DNA of 21,856 nucleotides from JBHJHK01 sp050330975 (GTDB taxonomy: Bacteria > Pseudomonadota > Gammaproteobacteria > Competibacterales > Competibacteraceae): positions 1 to 21,856 of the forward strand of contig JBHJHK010000232.1 in assembly GCA_050330975.1 (NCBI GenBank), written 5' to 3'. The stretch's first letter is position 1. Each line of letters starts with the position of its first letter. Shown here piece after piece: positions 1 to 7,025 of the stretch. The position numbers and the translations under genes were made by a program. The notes under the pieces are model-generated. The model made no database searches and was not told the DNA's origin. It saw nothing but the letters and a program-made list of their open reading frames with translations.

Positions 1-275
1 GTGGGCGGGTGGGGGGCGGCGGCATGCCCCTCGCCGTTCCAGGCGTGGGGGATGGGATAATCCCCCCGGGGGACCACCAGGCCGTCCAGGGTGTCCAGGA
101 GGGGGGGGATGTACCCCGCCGGACCGTAGGGGATGGCCAAAGGCTGACCCCCGGCGGCGATGATGGCGTCGCAATAGTGCTGGCGCAGGAGGTAGCGCTG
201 GGTGTTCTGGCCTTGGGTGGGGGCTTCCCAGTCGAGGACCACGCCGATGAGGGGCGGGGTCCTCGCCGGGGTCAC
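1..275 (-). CDS. Peptidase C26 / gamma-glutamyl-GABA hydrolase-like class I amidotransferase, N-terminal part (runs off the window)
   Basis: Only the first 91 codons are in the window; the catalytic Cys-His-Glu region lies beyond the left edge. The protein opens with TPARTPPLIGVVLDWEAP, followed by a segment containing HYCDAIIAAGGQPLAIPYGP and then LLDTLDGLVVPRGDYPIP. This matches the start of PuuD-like peptidase C26 proteins: a first beta strand 'PLIGV', then 'Y.dAi.aaGG.Pl.lP', then 'lDGLv..GG'. The family hydrolyses gamma-glutamyl amides. The start is taken as GTG at 275. An in-frame TTG at 311 overlaps the stop of the upstream binding-protein gene, and neither start has a clear Shine-Dalgarno. 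It follows the peptide-binding-protein gene on the same strand and may be co-transcribed with it. Odd point: the usual Gly-Gly after the third strand reads Arg-Gly here (CGG for GGG). The family call is good; the substrate is unknown. Confidence 0.72.
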   Translation of the reverse strand, partial: MTPARTPPLIGVVLDWEAPTQGQNTQRYLLRQHYCDAIIAAGGQPLAIPYGPAGYIPPLLDTLDGLVVPRGDYPIPHAWNGEGHAAAPHPP

Positions 276-307
276 CTCGGACGCCCGGGTGTTCGGCGTC
301 GGATGGC

Positions 308-1876
308 TCAACGGCTAAACCGCGCCCAGCGAAAATAGGGGGAATCGTCGGGGGCGATGGGCAGTTCCAGGTCGTCCACCATGGCCCAGGCGATGACCTG
401 GTGGTGGACCGGCAGGTAGACAAAGGCGTCTTTCACCGTCTGCCAGGTCTGTTCGATCATCTGATCCCGCTTGGCCAGGTCGGTTTCCACCTCGATGGCC
501 TCGATGAGCTGGTCCACCTCGGGGTCGCTGTAGCCCGTGGCGTTCCACGAGCCCTCGGTGTGGACCAAAAAGTTGAACACGTAGTGGGAATCCAGGGTCG
601 GCACCCCCCAACCCAACAGGTAAAAATCCGTCTCCCGGTTTTGAATCTTGGGAAAGTGGAGGCTCTTGGACTGGGCGTTGAGGTTCACTTGGACGCCGAT
701 GCGCCCTAGCATCCCCACCACCGCCTGGCAGATGGCCTCGTCGTTGTTGTAGCGGTCGTTGGGGCAATCCAAGGTGACGTCAAAGCCGTCGGGGTAGCCC
801 GCCTCGGCCAACAGGGCCTTACCCTGTTCCGGGTCAAAGGGGTAGCGCTCGTCCAAGGCGTCGCTGTGGCCGTGGACCCCGGGGGAGGTGATGATCCCAG
901 CGGGGATGGACTGGCCCCGCATGACCTTTTGCTGGATGGCCTCCACGTTCATGGCCTGGTACATGGCCTGGCGGACTTTGGGGTCGGCAAAGGGGTTTTT
1001 GCCCTTGACCGACGACGAGCGCAGTTCTTCCCGGCCCTGGTCGAGGCCGAAGAAGATGGTGCGGATCTGGTTGACGGTCTTGACCTGGAGCTGGGGCGAG
1101 GCCTCTAGGCGGCGCAGGTCTTGGAGGGGGGGGTCGAGGACGTAGTCCAGCTCCCCGGACAACAGGGCGGCGACCCGGGTGGCCGGGTTGGCGATGGGGG
1201 TGTAGACCACCCGGTCGACGTTGTGGGGGTTGTCCTCCAGGCCCCACCAATCGGGGTTTTTCGCCAGTTCCGTGCGCACTCGGGGGTCCCGGCGAACCTG
1301 TTAAAAGGGGCCGGTGCCGTTGGCGTTGCGGGTGGCGAAGGTCTCTTCGCCGCCGGCGAAGTCCTGGGGGGTGGTGACGTCGTGTTCCTCGGCCCAGCCC
1401 TTGTCCATGATGCCGATCTGGGTGAGTTGATCGGGGAGGATGGGGTTGGGGCCGTCGGTCTTGATGTGCACCGTGTAGTCGTCCACGGCCTCCACCGAGG
1501 CCACGCTGGAGACGTAGCCCTTGTGGTCGGAGGTTTCAGCCCGCACTCGCTCGAAGGTGAACACCACGTCCTCGGCGGTGAGGTCGGCGCCGTCGTGGAA
1601 TTTCACTCCCTGGCGCAGTTGAAACTCCCACACTTCGGGTTCCACCAAGCTCCAGCTGGTGGCGAGCCCTGGGGTCTTGGTCATGGTGGGGGTGCGCATC
1701 ACCAAAGGTTCGTAGACCTGGAGGTTGGCGGTGTTGGTGGGGCCTTCGTTTTGGGCGTGGGGGTCGTAGGTGAGGGCATCCCCTTGGGAGGCCCAGCGCA
1801 GAACGTTTTCCCCACTGGCCCCGTGGGCCAACAACAGGCCGCCCAGGGCGACCGCGGCAAAGGATAGGCGAGACAT
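308..1876 (-). pseudogene. Family 5 (DppA/OppA-type) extracellular peptide-binding protein, interrupted by one in-frame TAA
   Basis: This is the periplasmic substrate-binding subunit of a peptide/nickel-type ABC importer. ATG at 1876 has AGGAG ten bases upstream. A signal peptide (MSRLSFAAVALGGLLLAHG) is followed by NVLRWASQGDALTYDPHAQ, a typical mature start for the family. Next come the SBP_bac_5 landmarks WEFQLRQGVKFHDGADLTAE and NANGTGPF. At that point the frame meets TAA (1303-1301). It then continues in the same frame with QVRRDPRVRTELAKNPDWWG and family-like sequence to TGA at 308. Read through, the protein would be 522 residues, a normal family length, so only one codon is wrong. A GTG at 1279 could restart a 323-residue fragment, but it would lack the signal peptide. 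No permease or ATPase genes are visible. Nonsense pseudogene, sequence error and readthrough cannot be told apart here. Confidence 0.88.
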
Positions 1877-1933
1877 GAGAATCCAGCTCCTGGCGGTTGG
1901 CAATGGCGCGCGGCGCGGGCCGCGAGTGGTGGA

Positions 1934-1946
1934 AGTATAGAATACT
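1934..1946 (-). promoter_or_regulatory. Candidate -10 / small inverted repeat upstream of the binding-protein gene
   Basis: On the minus strand the sequence contains TATACT (1939-1934), a five-of-six match to a sigma70 -10 box, about 60 bases before the ATG at 1876. It sits inside an inverted repeat, AGTAT-AGA-ATACT. The -35 position at 17-base spacing reads CGACCC, which is poor, so a promoter here would need an activator or another sigma factor. The 122 bases between photolyase and this gene hold nothing else clear apart from a short CTTGG-TG-CCAAG hairpin without a T run. Confidence 0.25.
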
Positions 1947-1998
1947 CAGCCCCCCTGGGTCGCCGCTTGGCACCAAGGCTCTAGGATGGAGGGACGAC

Positions 1999-3516
1999 TC
2001 ACGACGCCTGTTGGCGCGGCGAACGGCGGTTGGGTGGCCGGCGGCGGCTGCCGTGGCGCTGGAAGACCTCGGTGGCTTGGGTTTTGCCTTCGTCGCTCTG
2101 GCGCACCGCCCAGATGGCTGCCTTGGCCCGGCGGGCGGCGAGGTTGTGGTCCACCACGGGGGTGGGGTAATCCCGGCCGACGACGCAGCCGTATTTGACC
2201 TGAAGGTGGCCGGGGCAGCGCCAGGGGGTGTGGAGCCAGGTCTTGGGGAAGCCGGCGAGTTCCGGTACCCACTGGCGGATAAAGTGTCCCTCGGGGTCTT
2301 GGTCGGTGGATTGTTTCACCGGGCTGTAGACTCGCAGGGTGTTGATCCCCGTGGTGCCCGACTGCATCTGCAGCTGGCTGTAGTGGATGCCCGGCTCGTA
2401 GTCGGTAAACTGGCGGGCGAGCCAGGGCCCGGTGTGGCGCCAGTCCAGCCACAGGTCGTAGCTGGCAAAGCTCACCACCAGGGCTCGCATGCGAAAGTTG
2501 AGGTAGCCTGTGGCCGTCAGCGCCCGCAGGCAGGCGTCCACCAGGGGATAGCCGGTGGTGCCCGTGGTCCAGGCGTCGAAGCGTTCCGGGTTGAAGGTGT
2601 CCCTGAGGCCGTCGCAGGCCCGCTGGAGGTTCTGCCACTCTAGGCTTGGCTGGCTCTCGAGTTTTTGAATGAAGTGGCAGTGCCAGTGGAGGCGGCCCAC
2701 AAAGGCGTTGAGCCCCCCCCGCCAGCCCCGGCGCTCGGCCATGGGCAGCTGGCTGAGGGCCCGTTGGCGGGCGGTGGCCGCCTGGTAGACCTCGGCCATG
2801 GCCAGGGTGCCGTAGGCCAGGTGGGGACTCAGGCGGGAACAGCCGTCGAAGGCGGTGACGGGGCTGGACATGGCTTTGGAATAGCCCTGGGCCCGGTGGT
2901 GGAGAAAGTCTTCCAGCAGGGCCAAGCCCGCTCGGCGCCCCGGGGGCTGGAGTTCCCGAAGGCCGTCGGCGGTGTCGGCTAGCTGCAAATGGGAGGCTTC
3001 TCCCGCCGTGTCCCGGGGCAGGGTGATGGTGGTGGGAGCGGGTATCAGGGGCTCGGCCATCATGGCGTCCCACTGGCGGGCCCAGCGGTCTTCGCCCCGG
3101 TCGCCCCGGTGGTAGGCACCGCGTACCACGCCGAACTGGCGCCATTCCCGCCATGGAACGCCCTGGTGGGCGGCCCAGCGTCGCACCCGTCGATCCCGTT
3201 GGAAGGTCCAGTGGTTGCCCGTTTCCTGGTGGCTGTAGAGGGCGATGTCGCCCCAGCGGCGGCGCAGGGCCTCTAGGACGGCGACGGCGTCACCCCGCTG
3301 TACCACCAAGCCCCCGCCTAGGGTGCGCAAATCCTCGTCCAGCTCGGCGAGGCTGTGGGCGATGAAGCGGCGGTGGCGGGGGGCGACGTCGGGCAGAGCC
3401 CAGTAATCGGGCTCGTCGATGTAAAGCGGCAGGCAAGGGCCCCGTGGGGCGGCCGCCGCCAGGGGGGCGTGGTGGTGGAGGCGCAAGTCGCGTTTGAACC
3501 AGACGACGTGGATCAC
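1999..3516 (-). CDS. Cryptochrome/DNA photolyase family flavoprotein
   Basis: The 505-residue protein begins IHVVWFKRDLRLHHHAPL, the classic start of the photolyase N-terminal alpha/beta domain (about residues 1-165). The C-terminal FAD-binding helical domain spans roughly 220-470. It includes YSKAMSSPVTAFDGCSRLSP, GTTGYPLVDACLRALTATGY with NFRMR (about 320-345), and HYSQLQMQSGTTGINTLR followed by DQDPEGHFIRQWVPEL. The last block has 'GIHYSQLQMQSGTTGIN' where E. coli PhrB has 'N.GGWQWAASTG', so this belongs to a separate bacterial photolyase/cryptochrome branch rather than a PhrB orthologue. The expected activity is light-driven repair of UV-damaged DNA, or photosensing. Sequence reading alone cannot decide which, nor identify the antenna cofactor. 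The start is GTG at 3516 with no strong ribosome binding site. The tail after about residue 480 is Arg-rich and probably disordered. The gene stands apart from the genes to its right, which run on the other strand. Confidence 0.93.
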   Translation of the reverse strand: MIHVVWFKRDLRLHHHAPLAAAAPRGPCLPLYIDEPDYWALPDVAPRHRRFIAHSLAELDEDLRTLGGGLVVQRGDAVAVLEALRRRWGDIALYSHQETGNHWTFQRDRRVRRWAAHQGVPWREWRQFGVVRGAYHRGDRGEDRWARQWDAMMAEPLIPAPTTITLPRDTAGEASHLQLADTADGLRELQPPGRRAGLALLEDFLHHRAQGYSKAMSSPVTAFDGCSRLSPHLAYGTLAMAEVYQAATARQRALSQLPMAERRGWRGGLNAFVGRLHWHCHFIQKLESQPSLEWQNLQRACDGLRDTFNPERFDAWTTGTTGYPLVDACLRALTATGYLNFRMRALVVSFASYDLWLDWRHTGPWLARQFTDYEPGIHYSQLQMQSGTTGINTLRVYSPVKQSTDQDPEGHFIRQWVPELAGFPKTWLHTPWRCPGHLQVKYGCVVGRDYPTPVVDHNLAARRAKAAIWAVRQSDEGKTQATEVFQRHGSRRRPPNRRSPRQQAS

Positions 3517-3700
3517 AGGGTGACTCGATGGAGTGGGTGGTCAACGTAAGATAAAGCGCGGTTCTTGGGGTAATGAGTCATCAATGACGATATGGGAGTG
3601 ACAACATCGGATCTTTGAGGTTGCGGCCTTTGTTGAGTGAATAGTGTAAATCCATGAAGTAATCCAGATGTGATCTACCAGCAGTTCATCGCGGAGAAGA

Positions 3701-3865
3701 GTGGAGCCGGAGAGTGAAGAGTTGAACAACTCTTGCCACACCGAACAGCTGGCCAAGGCCAGAGCCAGCGAGGAGAAAGCACTCAAGCGCTTGATGCAGC
3801 AGCCCTTTCCATTCGTCTTTGATCTGAAACAAATCCGCCATCTGTCCGGAACAAAGCATCGATAG
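3701..3865 (+). CDS. Possible small or remnant gene (54 residues), unrecognised
   Basis: The frame opens with GTG, preceded by GGAG four bases upstream, and ends at TAG 3863-3865. The translation reads protein-like in its second half: LAKARASEEKALKRLMQQ, then PFPFVFDLKQIRHLSG and a basic end. That gives a charged helical stretch followed by a hydrophobic strand. It could be the C-terminal remnant of a longer gene, because the same frame is open upstream only to a TGA at 3671. I do not recognise the family. Its codon use is less GC-biased than that of genes outside the 3541-7031 segment. It contains the 18-base palindrome at 3717-3734, which argues that the DNA may be regulatory rather than coding. 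Confidence 0.2.
   Translation: MEPESEELNNSCHTEQLAKARASEEKALKRLMQQPFPFVFDLKQIRHLSGTKHR
3717..3734. repeat. 18-base near-perfect palindrome (8-base arms, 2-base centre)
   Basis: The sequence is AAGAGTTG-AA-CAACTCTT. The arms are exact reverse complements and pairing stops sharply on both sides. No T run follows in either direction, so it is not a standard intrinsic terminator. The size and symmetry suit a dimeric regulator's operator, or a short RNA hairpin. It lies about 300 bases before the cotransporter start. Confidence 0.7.
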
Positions 3866-4038
3866 TGTTTACCTGCGCATCCCGCGTCCGCCGGGCGCGG
3901 TTCCTGGGCCCCGACGGCCGTCCGCCATCTCGCGCCCCCGTGGGGTTCTGCCATCGGACGCTGCGGCCGGCTCCAAGACTCTACGGGGGGACGGCTTGCC
4001 CACTTCCGGGCGCCCGCCCCATCCCGTAGAGGTATCTC

Positions 4039-5202
4039 ATGTCCGCATCCATGACCGAGGAGAGCCCCAAGGTCTCGGCCGCCCACTGGTTCCAGTGGAT
4101 CTTGATTGTCGCGCTGGTCTACCTGCTGCTGGTGGCGGTAGCGCTGGTGGGCAGCGGCTTCAAGGCCGCCGCTGGCGACCAGGCCAAGGAACTGTTCGCC
4201 TTTGCCAGCAACCCCATTACCGCGCTAGTGATCGGCACGGTGGCCACGGCGCTGATCCAATCCTCGAGTACCGTGACTTCGATCATCGTCGGTTTGGTGG
4301 CCGGCGGCCTACCGGTGGCGATCGCCATCCCCATGGTGATGGGCGCCAACATGGGTACCACCATCACCAACACCATCGTCAGCTTGGGGCACGTGCGCCG
4401 CGGCGACGAGTTCCGGCGCGCCTTCGCAGCCGCCACCGTGCACGACTTCTTCAACCTGTTTAGCGTGGTGATCTTCCTGCCCCTGGAGATCATGTTCGGC
4501 TTCATGGAGAAGATCGGTGCTTACCTGTCCAGCTTTCTGCTGGGCGCTGACTCCCTGTCCATGAAGGGATTCAACTTCATCAAGCCACTGGTCAAGCCGC
4601 CGCTGAACCTCATCAAGGACGGTATGCACGGTATGGGCCTGTCGGACATGGTCACTGGCATCGCCCTGATCGTCCTCGGCATCGCCTTGATCTTTTTCGT
4701 TATCACCTGGATCGGCAAACTGCTGAAGGTGTTGATGGTCGGCAAGGCCAAGGATATCTTGCACGCCGCCGTGGGCCGCGGGCCGGTCTCCGGCATTGCC
4801 TCGGGTACCGTCATCACCGTGTTGGTACAGTCCTCATCCACCACCACCAGCCTGGTGGTACCCCTGGCCGGCGCCGGCGTCTTCAGCCTAAAGCAGGTCT
4901 ATCCCTTCACCCTGGGGGCCAACATCGGTACTTGTATCACCGCGCTGCTGGCGGCCACGGCTATCTCCGGCGCCAACGCGGTGTTCGCGTTGCAGATCGC
5001 CCTGGTACACCTGACCTACAACGTCTTGGGGGTAGTCGTGATCTACGGGCTGCCGTTCCTGCGCTGGATCCCGCTATGGGCAGCCGAGACCCTGGCCGAT
5101 CTGGCCATGAAGCGCAAAATCTATGTCGCCCTCTACGTCGGTCTGGTGTTCTTCGTGATCCCGGCCATTCTCATTGCCCTCAGCCAGGCCATGGGCTGGT
5201 GA
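4039..5202 (+). CDS. Na+/phosphate cotransporter (NptA / Na_Pi_cotrans family)
   Basis: This 387-residue inner-membrane protein belongs to the Na+-coupled inorganic phosphate symporter family. Two inverted halves each carry the signature QSSS motif: LIQSSSTVTSI with Q74-S77, and LVQSSSTTTSL with Q264-S267. Each is followed by a glycine-rich helix, GANMGTTITNT in the first half and GANIGTCITALL in the second. About eight hydrophobic segments are visible, including one near residues 20-40 and a last one at about 362-382. There is no C-terminal PhoU-like domain, so this is the short NptA form rather than the long YjbB form. ATG at 4039 is preceded by AGAGG. It heads a run with the 82-residue coiled-coil gene (29 bases later) and the PepSY-like gene. 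Codon use has fewer GGG/CCC codons than neighbouring regions. Some family members export phosphate, so direction is not certain. Confidence 0.93.
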   Translation: MSASMTEESPKVSAAHWFQWILIVALVYLLLVAVALVGSGFKAAAGDQAKELFAFASNPITALVIGTVATALIQSSSTVTSIIVGLVAGGLPVAIAIPMVMGANMGTTITNTIVSLGHVRRGDEFRRAFAAATVHDFFNLFSVVIFLPLEIMFGFMEKIGAYLSSFLLGADSLSMKGFNFIKPLVKPPLNLIKDGMHGMGLSDMVTGIALIVLGIALIFFVITWIGKLLKVLMVGKAKDILHAAVGRGPVSGIASGTVITVLVQSSSTTTSLVVPLAGAGVFSLKQVYPFTLGANIGTCITALLAATAISGANAVFALQIALVHLTYNVLGVVVIYGLPFLRWIPLWAAETLADLAMKRKIYVALYVGLVFFVIPAILIALSQAMGW

Positions 5203-5231
5203 CAACGCCCACCATTTAGGAGAGGCTCAAC

Positions 5232-5480
5232 ATGAGTGACTTCAATACCCGCAAGCAGGCCCTGGAAGCCAAGATCACTGAGCTGGAATCGACGCTGGCA
5301 AATCTCAAGGAGCAGCTACGCGTCGAGGAAGAGGCGGCCCAGCACGCCGCAATCGACAAGTTAGAGGTCTACCTGGAGGAACTGAACAATCGCAACACCA
5401 ACCTCCAGGAGTTTTGGAAGATCCTGCGAGAAGAGATCCGCGAGCTGTTCTCTGGCACCTCAAAGCCTAAGGATAACTGA
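5232..5480 (+). CDS. Small coiled-coil protein of unknown function (82 residues)
   Basis: The start ATG has a strong AGGAG upstream (AGGAGAGGCTCAAC-ATG). The protein has no signal peptide or membrane segment, so it should be cytoplasmic. Residues about 5-35 form a heptad-rich helix (RKQALEAKITELESTLANLK and on). A second amphipathic helix follows (LEVYLEELNNRNTNLQEFWK), then an acidic, short charged tail ending SKPKDN. It is rich in Glu, Leu and Lys and has no Cys. It lies between the phosphate cotransporter and the PepSY-like gene, with gaps of 29 and 4 bases, which implies one transcript. A helical two-part layout is reminiscent of PhoU-type helical regulators, but I see no PhoU motif and it is far too short. 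I do not recognise the family. Confidence 0.82.
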   Translation: MSDFNTRKQALEAKITELESTLANLKEQLRVEEEAAQHAAIDKLEVYLEELNNRNTNLQEFWKILREEIRELFSGTSKPKDN

Positions 5481-5484
5481 CACC

Positions 5485-6057
5485 ATGCGCCCTTTGAACA
5501 CCACCCTGGCCGCCTTCAGCCTGCTGGCAGTGGCGCCGGCCACGGCCAGCGAAACGCCCATCGCCCTGGACGAAGTGCCCGAGGAGATCATGGCCATCGC
5601 CAGGGAGATCGTGGCCAGCATGCACACCCGTCACACGGTGGACACGGCCCTGACCTTCGACGACTTCGATGCCGCTGACCAGCCCCCGGGGGCCGACGAC
5701 CAGCCGGTCACCGTCACCTTCGTGAGCGCCAACACCGAAACCGAAGTCAACGGTCCGGACGACTTCGTTTATGAGATCCAGGGCACCCTGGAGGATGGTC
5801 GTAAGGTTGAATTTGACATCTTCCCCAGTGGTGTGGTGCAGGAGGTGGAGATCGAGTTTTCCGAAGCCGCGGTCCCAGGGGCCGTCCTCCAGGCCCTCGA
5901 ACGGGCGTATCCCGGCTTTACCCCCAGCTTCATCGAGGCCACCCACACCCGTAGCCTCAAGGTGGTCGGCTACGAGTTCGTCGGCACCATGGGCGACCAG
6001 ATGTTGGATCTAGAGGTCTCCGCCGACGGTCGTCGCATCGTGGAATCCGACCAGTAG
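5485..6057 (+). CDS. Secreted PepSY-like domain protein
   Basis: The 190-residue protein has a short signal peptide (MRPLNTTLAAFSLLAVAPATA, cleavage near residue 21) and should be periplasmic. The mature protein is acidic. Its C-terminal half has the PepSY-like pattern: a strand of the type VEFDIFPSGVVQEVEIEF, then AVPGAVLQALERAYPGF ('a...a....yPg'), a middle strand KVVGYEFVGTM, and a final strand LDLEVSADGRRIVESDQ ('..l.v..dG.ii...'). The segment at about residues 88-115 (VYEIQGTLEDGRKVEFDIFP) may be another copy of this fold. PepSY-like domains are thought to bind or inhibit peptidases, or to bind ligands, in the periplasm; no enzymatic residues are expected. The ATG lies 4 bases after the stop of the coiled-coil gene, so translation is probably coupled. 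The domain call rests on pattern only. Confidence 0.8.
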   Translation: MRPLNTTLAAFSLLAVAPATASETPIALDEVPEEIMAIAREIVASMHTRHTVDTALTFDDFDAADQPPGADDQPVTVTFVSANTETEVNGPDDFVYEIQGTLEDGRKVEFDIFPSGVVQEVEIEFSEAAVPGAVLQALERAYPGFTPSFIEATHTRSLKVVGYEFVGTMGDQMLDLEVSADGRRIVESDQ

Positions 6058-6069
6058 ACCCCAACCGTC

Positions 6070-6124
6070 GGGCGCTTCCTCGCGCCCGCGAGCAAATCCC
6101 AAGGGATCCAGACCCCTCGAGGGG
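6070..6124. promoter_or_regulatory. Two GC-rich inverted repeats between the PepSY-like gene and the cyclase
   Basis: The first is GGGCGC-TTCCTC-GCGCCC (6070-6087), a six-base stem with a six-base loop. The second is the perfect palindrome CCCCTCGAGGGG (6113-6124), which ends 15 bases before the cyclase ATG. Neither is followed by a T run. They could act as a weak terminator or attenuator for the phosphate operon, or as a control site for the cyclase. This is a structural observation only. Confidence 0.3.
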
Positions 6125-6139
6125 ATCGAGTATAAGGAA

Positions 6140-7025
6140 ATGAGTGAAGCCGACTGGCGAAATTCCGAAAATGGGATGCCGAGTAATCAATCGGCCTTGA
6201 TCGACGAGTTGCGCCGTCGCATCGCTGAGTTGGAGAAGGCGTTGGAAGCTCAACACTGCCGCTTCGAGGAGCAAAAAGTAAAAATGGCTGAGGCCAACCT
6301 GAAAATGCTTGAGAAGACCGAACTACTCGAAGAGCAAAAAGTAAAAATGGCCGAGGCCAATTTGAAGATTCTCGAGCAAAATGAGATTATCGAGTACGAG
6401 CGCTCCAGGTCGGAGAAGTTGTTGCTCAATATTCTACCGATCAAAGTAGCCCAAGAACTCAAGGAAAAAGGCCAGGCAGAACCGGAAAGCTTTGACAACG
6501 TCACCGTTTTTTTTATCGGATATCGTCGGGTTCACCAGCAAGGCCAGCCTGCTGGAGCCGAAAATCTTGATCGAGGAGCTAAATGATATTTTCACGGCCT
6601 TCGATCAGATCATCAAAAAAAATAATTGTGAGCGCATCAAAACCATCGGCGATGCCTATCTTTGTGTTTGCGGCATGCCCCAGGAGGACCAGCGACATGC
6701 CGAGAACATCCTCACCGCCGCCATGGAAATCATGCGGTTTCTAAAGTGGCGCAACCAAACGGCTACTCATCGTTGGGAAATTCGCGCCGGCGTTCACTCC
6801 GGTCGCGTCGTTGGCGGTGTGGTGGGTGTGGAGAAATACATTTACGATGTTTTCGGCGATACCATCAACACCGCCTCCCGCTTGGAATCGTTTTCCGAGG
6901 CGATGACCGTCAACGTCTCCGAAGTGACGTATATATTGGTCAAGGACCGTTTCAGATTCACTCCCCGGGGAGCTGCAGTCGTCAAGGGCAAGGGGGAGAT
7001 GAAAATGTTCCATCTCGAATACTGA
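6140..7025 (+). pseudogene. Class III adenylate cyclase with N-terminal coiled coil; frame broken at a T8 run
   Basis: Class III cyclases make cAMP or cGMP. The first 125 codons (6140-6514) encode a long coiled coil (about 20-95), then the helix RSEKLLLNILPIKVAQELKE that normally precedes the catalytic domain, then FDNVTVFF. At T8 (6507-6514) the frame is lost and closes at 6586. One base later the other frame gives SDIVGFTSKAS and runs to TGA at 7023-7025. Joined, the protein has about 294 residues with all key residues: both metal-binding Asp (SDIVGFT, GDAYL), Lys in IKTIGDAYL and Asp in YDVFGDT, which together select ATP, and Asn/Arg of NTASRLES. It lacks a membrane segment or sensor domain. 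AAGGA lies very close to the ATG. Deletion of one T, a +1 shift after the T run or transcript slippage would each restore it. It may be a real pseudogene, a sequence error, or slippage-controlled. Confidence 0.87.
6266..6391 (+). repeat. Tandem duplication of 63 bases (two copies) inside the cyclase coiled coil
   Basis: Copy 1 is 6266-6328 and copy 2 is 6329-6391. Both begin with codons for EEQKVKMAEANLK. The first eight to thirteen codons are nearly identical at DNA level, and divergence increases towards the end of the second copy. The unit is 21 codons, which equals three heptads, so the duplication keeps the coiled-coil register. Confidence 0.85.

Larger units (their letters stand above)
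3517..4038. other. 522-base stretch without a firm gene; AT-richer left part, GC-rich leader on the right
   Basis: This separates photolyase (minus) from the phosphate cotransporter (plus). From 3541 to about 3870 the sequence is much lower in GC and lacks the G/C runs seen elsewhere. It holds a short GTCAT-CA-ATGAC repeat (3577-3588), an 18-base palindrome (3717-3734) and a 54-codon open frame (3701-3865). From about 3880 to 4038 it is GC-rich again, and it ends with AGAGG six bases before the cotransporter ATG. I see no convincing sigma70 promoter. Long frames in either direction look like non-coding read-through: their composition is not protein-like and they lack recognisable motifs. Confidence 0.6.

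Noticed and set aside
1301..1903. The left and right halves of the peptide-binding protein as two separate genes
   Set aside because: They are in the same frame with no bases missing, together give one normal-length family member, and the right-hand part has no signal peptide of its own.
3541..4086. A 181-codon minus-strand frame across the photolyase-cotransporter gap
   Set aside because: It overlaps the cotransporter start, has no recognisable domain, and its sequence is a mixture of Arg/Pro-rich and AT-derived residues typical of unselected DNA.
4119..4847. Long minus-strand frames opposite the cotransporter
   Set aside because: They are antisense to a strongly conserved membrane protein with both QSSS motifs and show no domain of their own.
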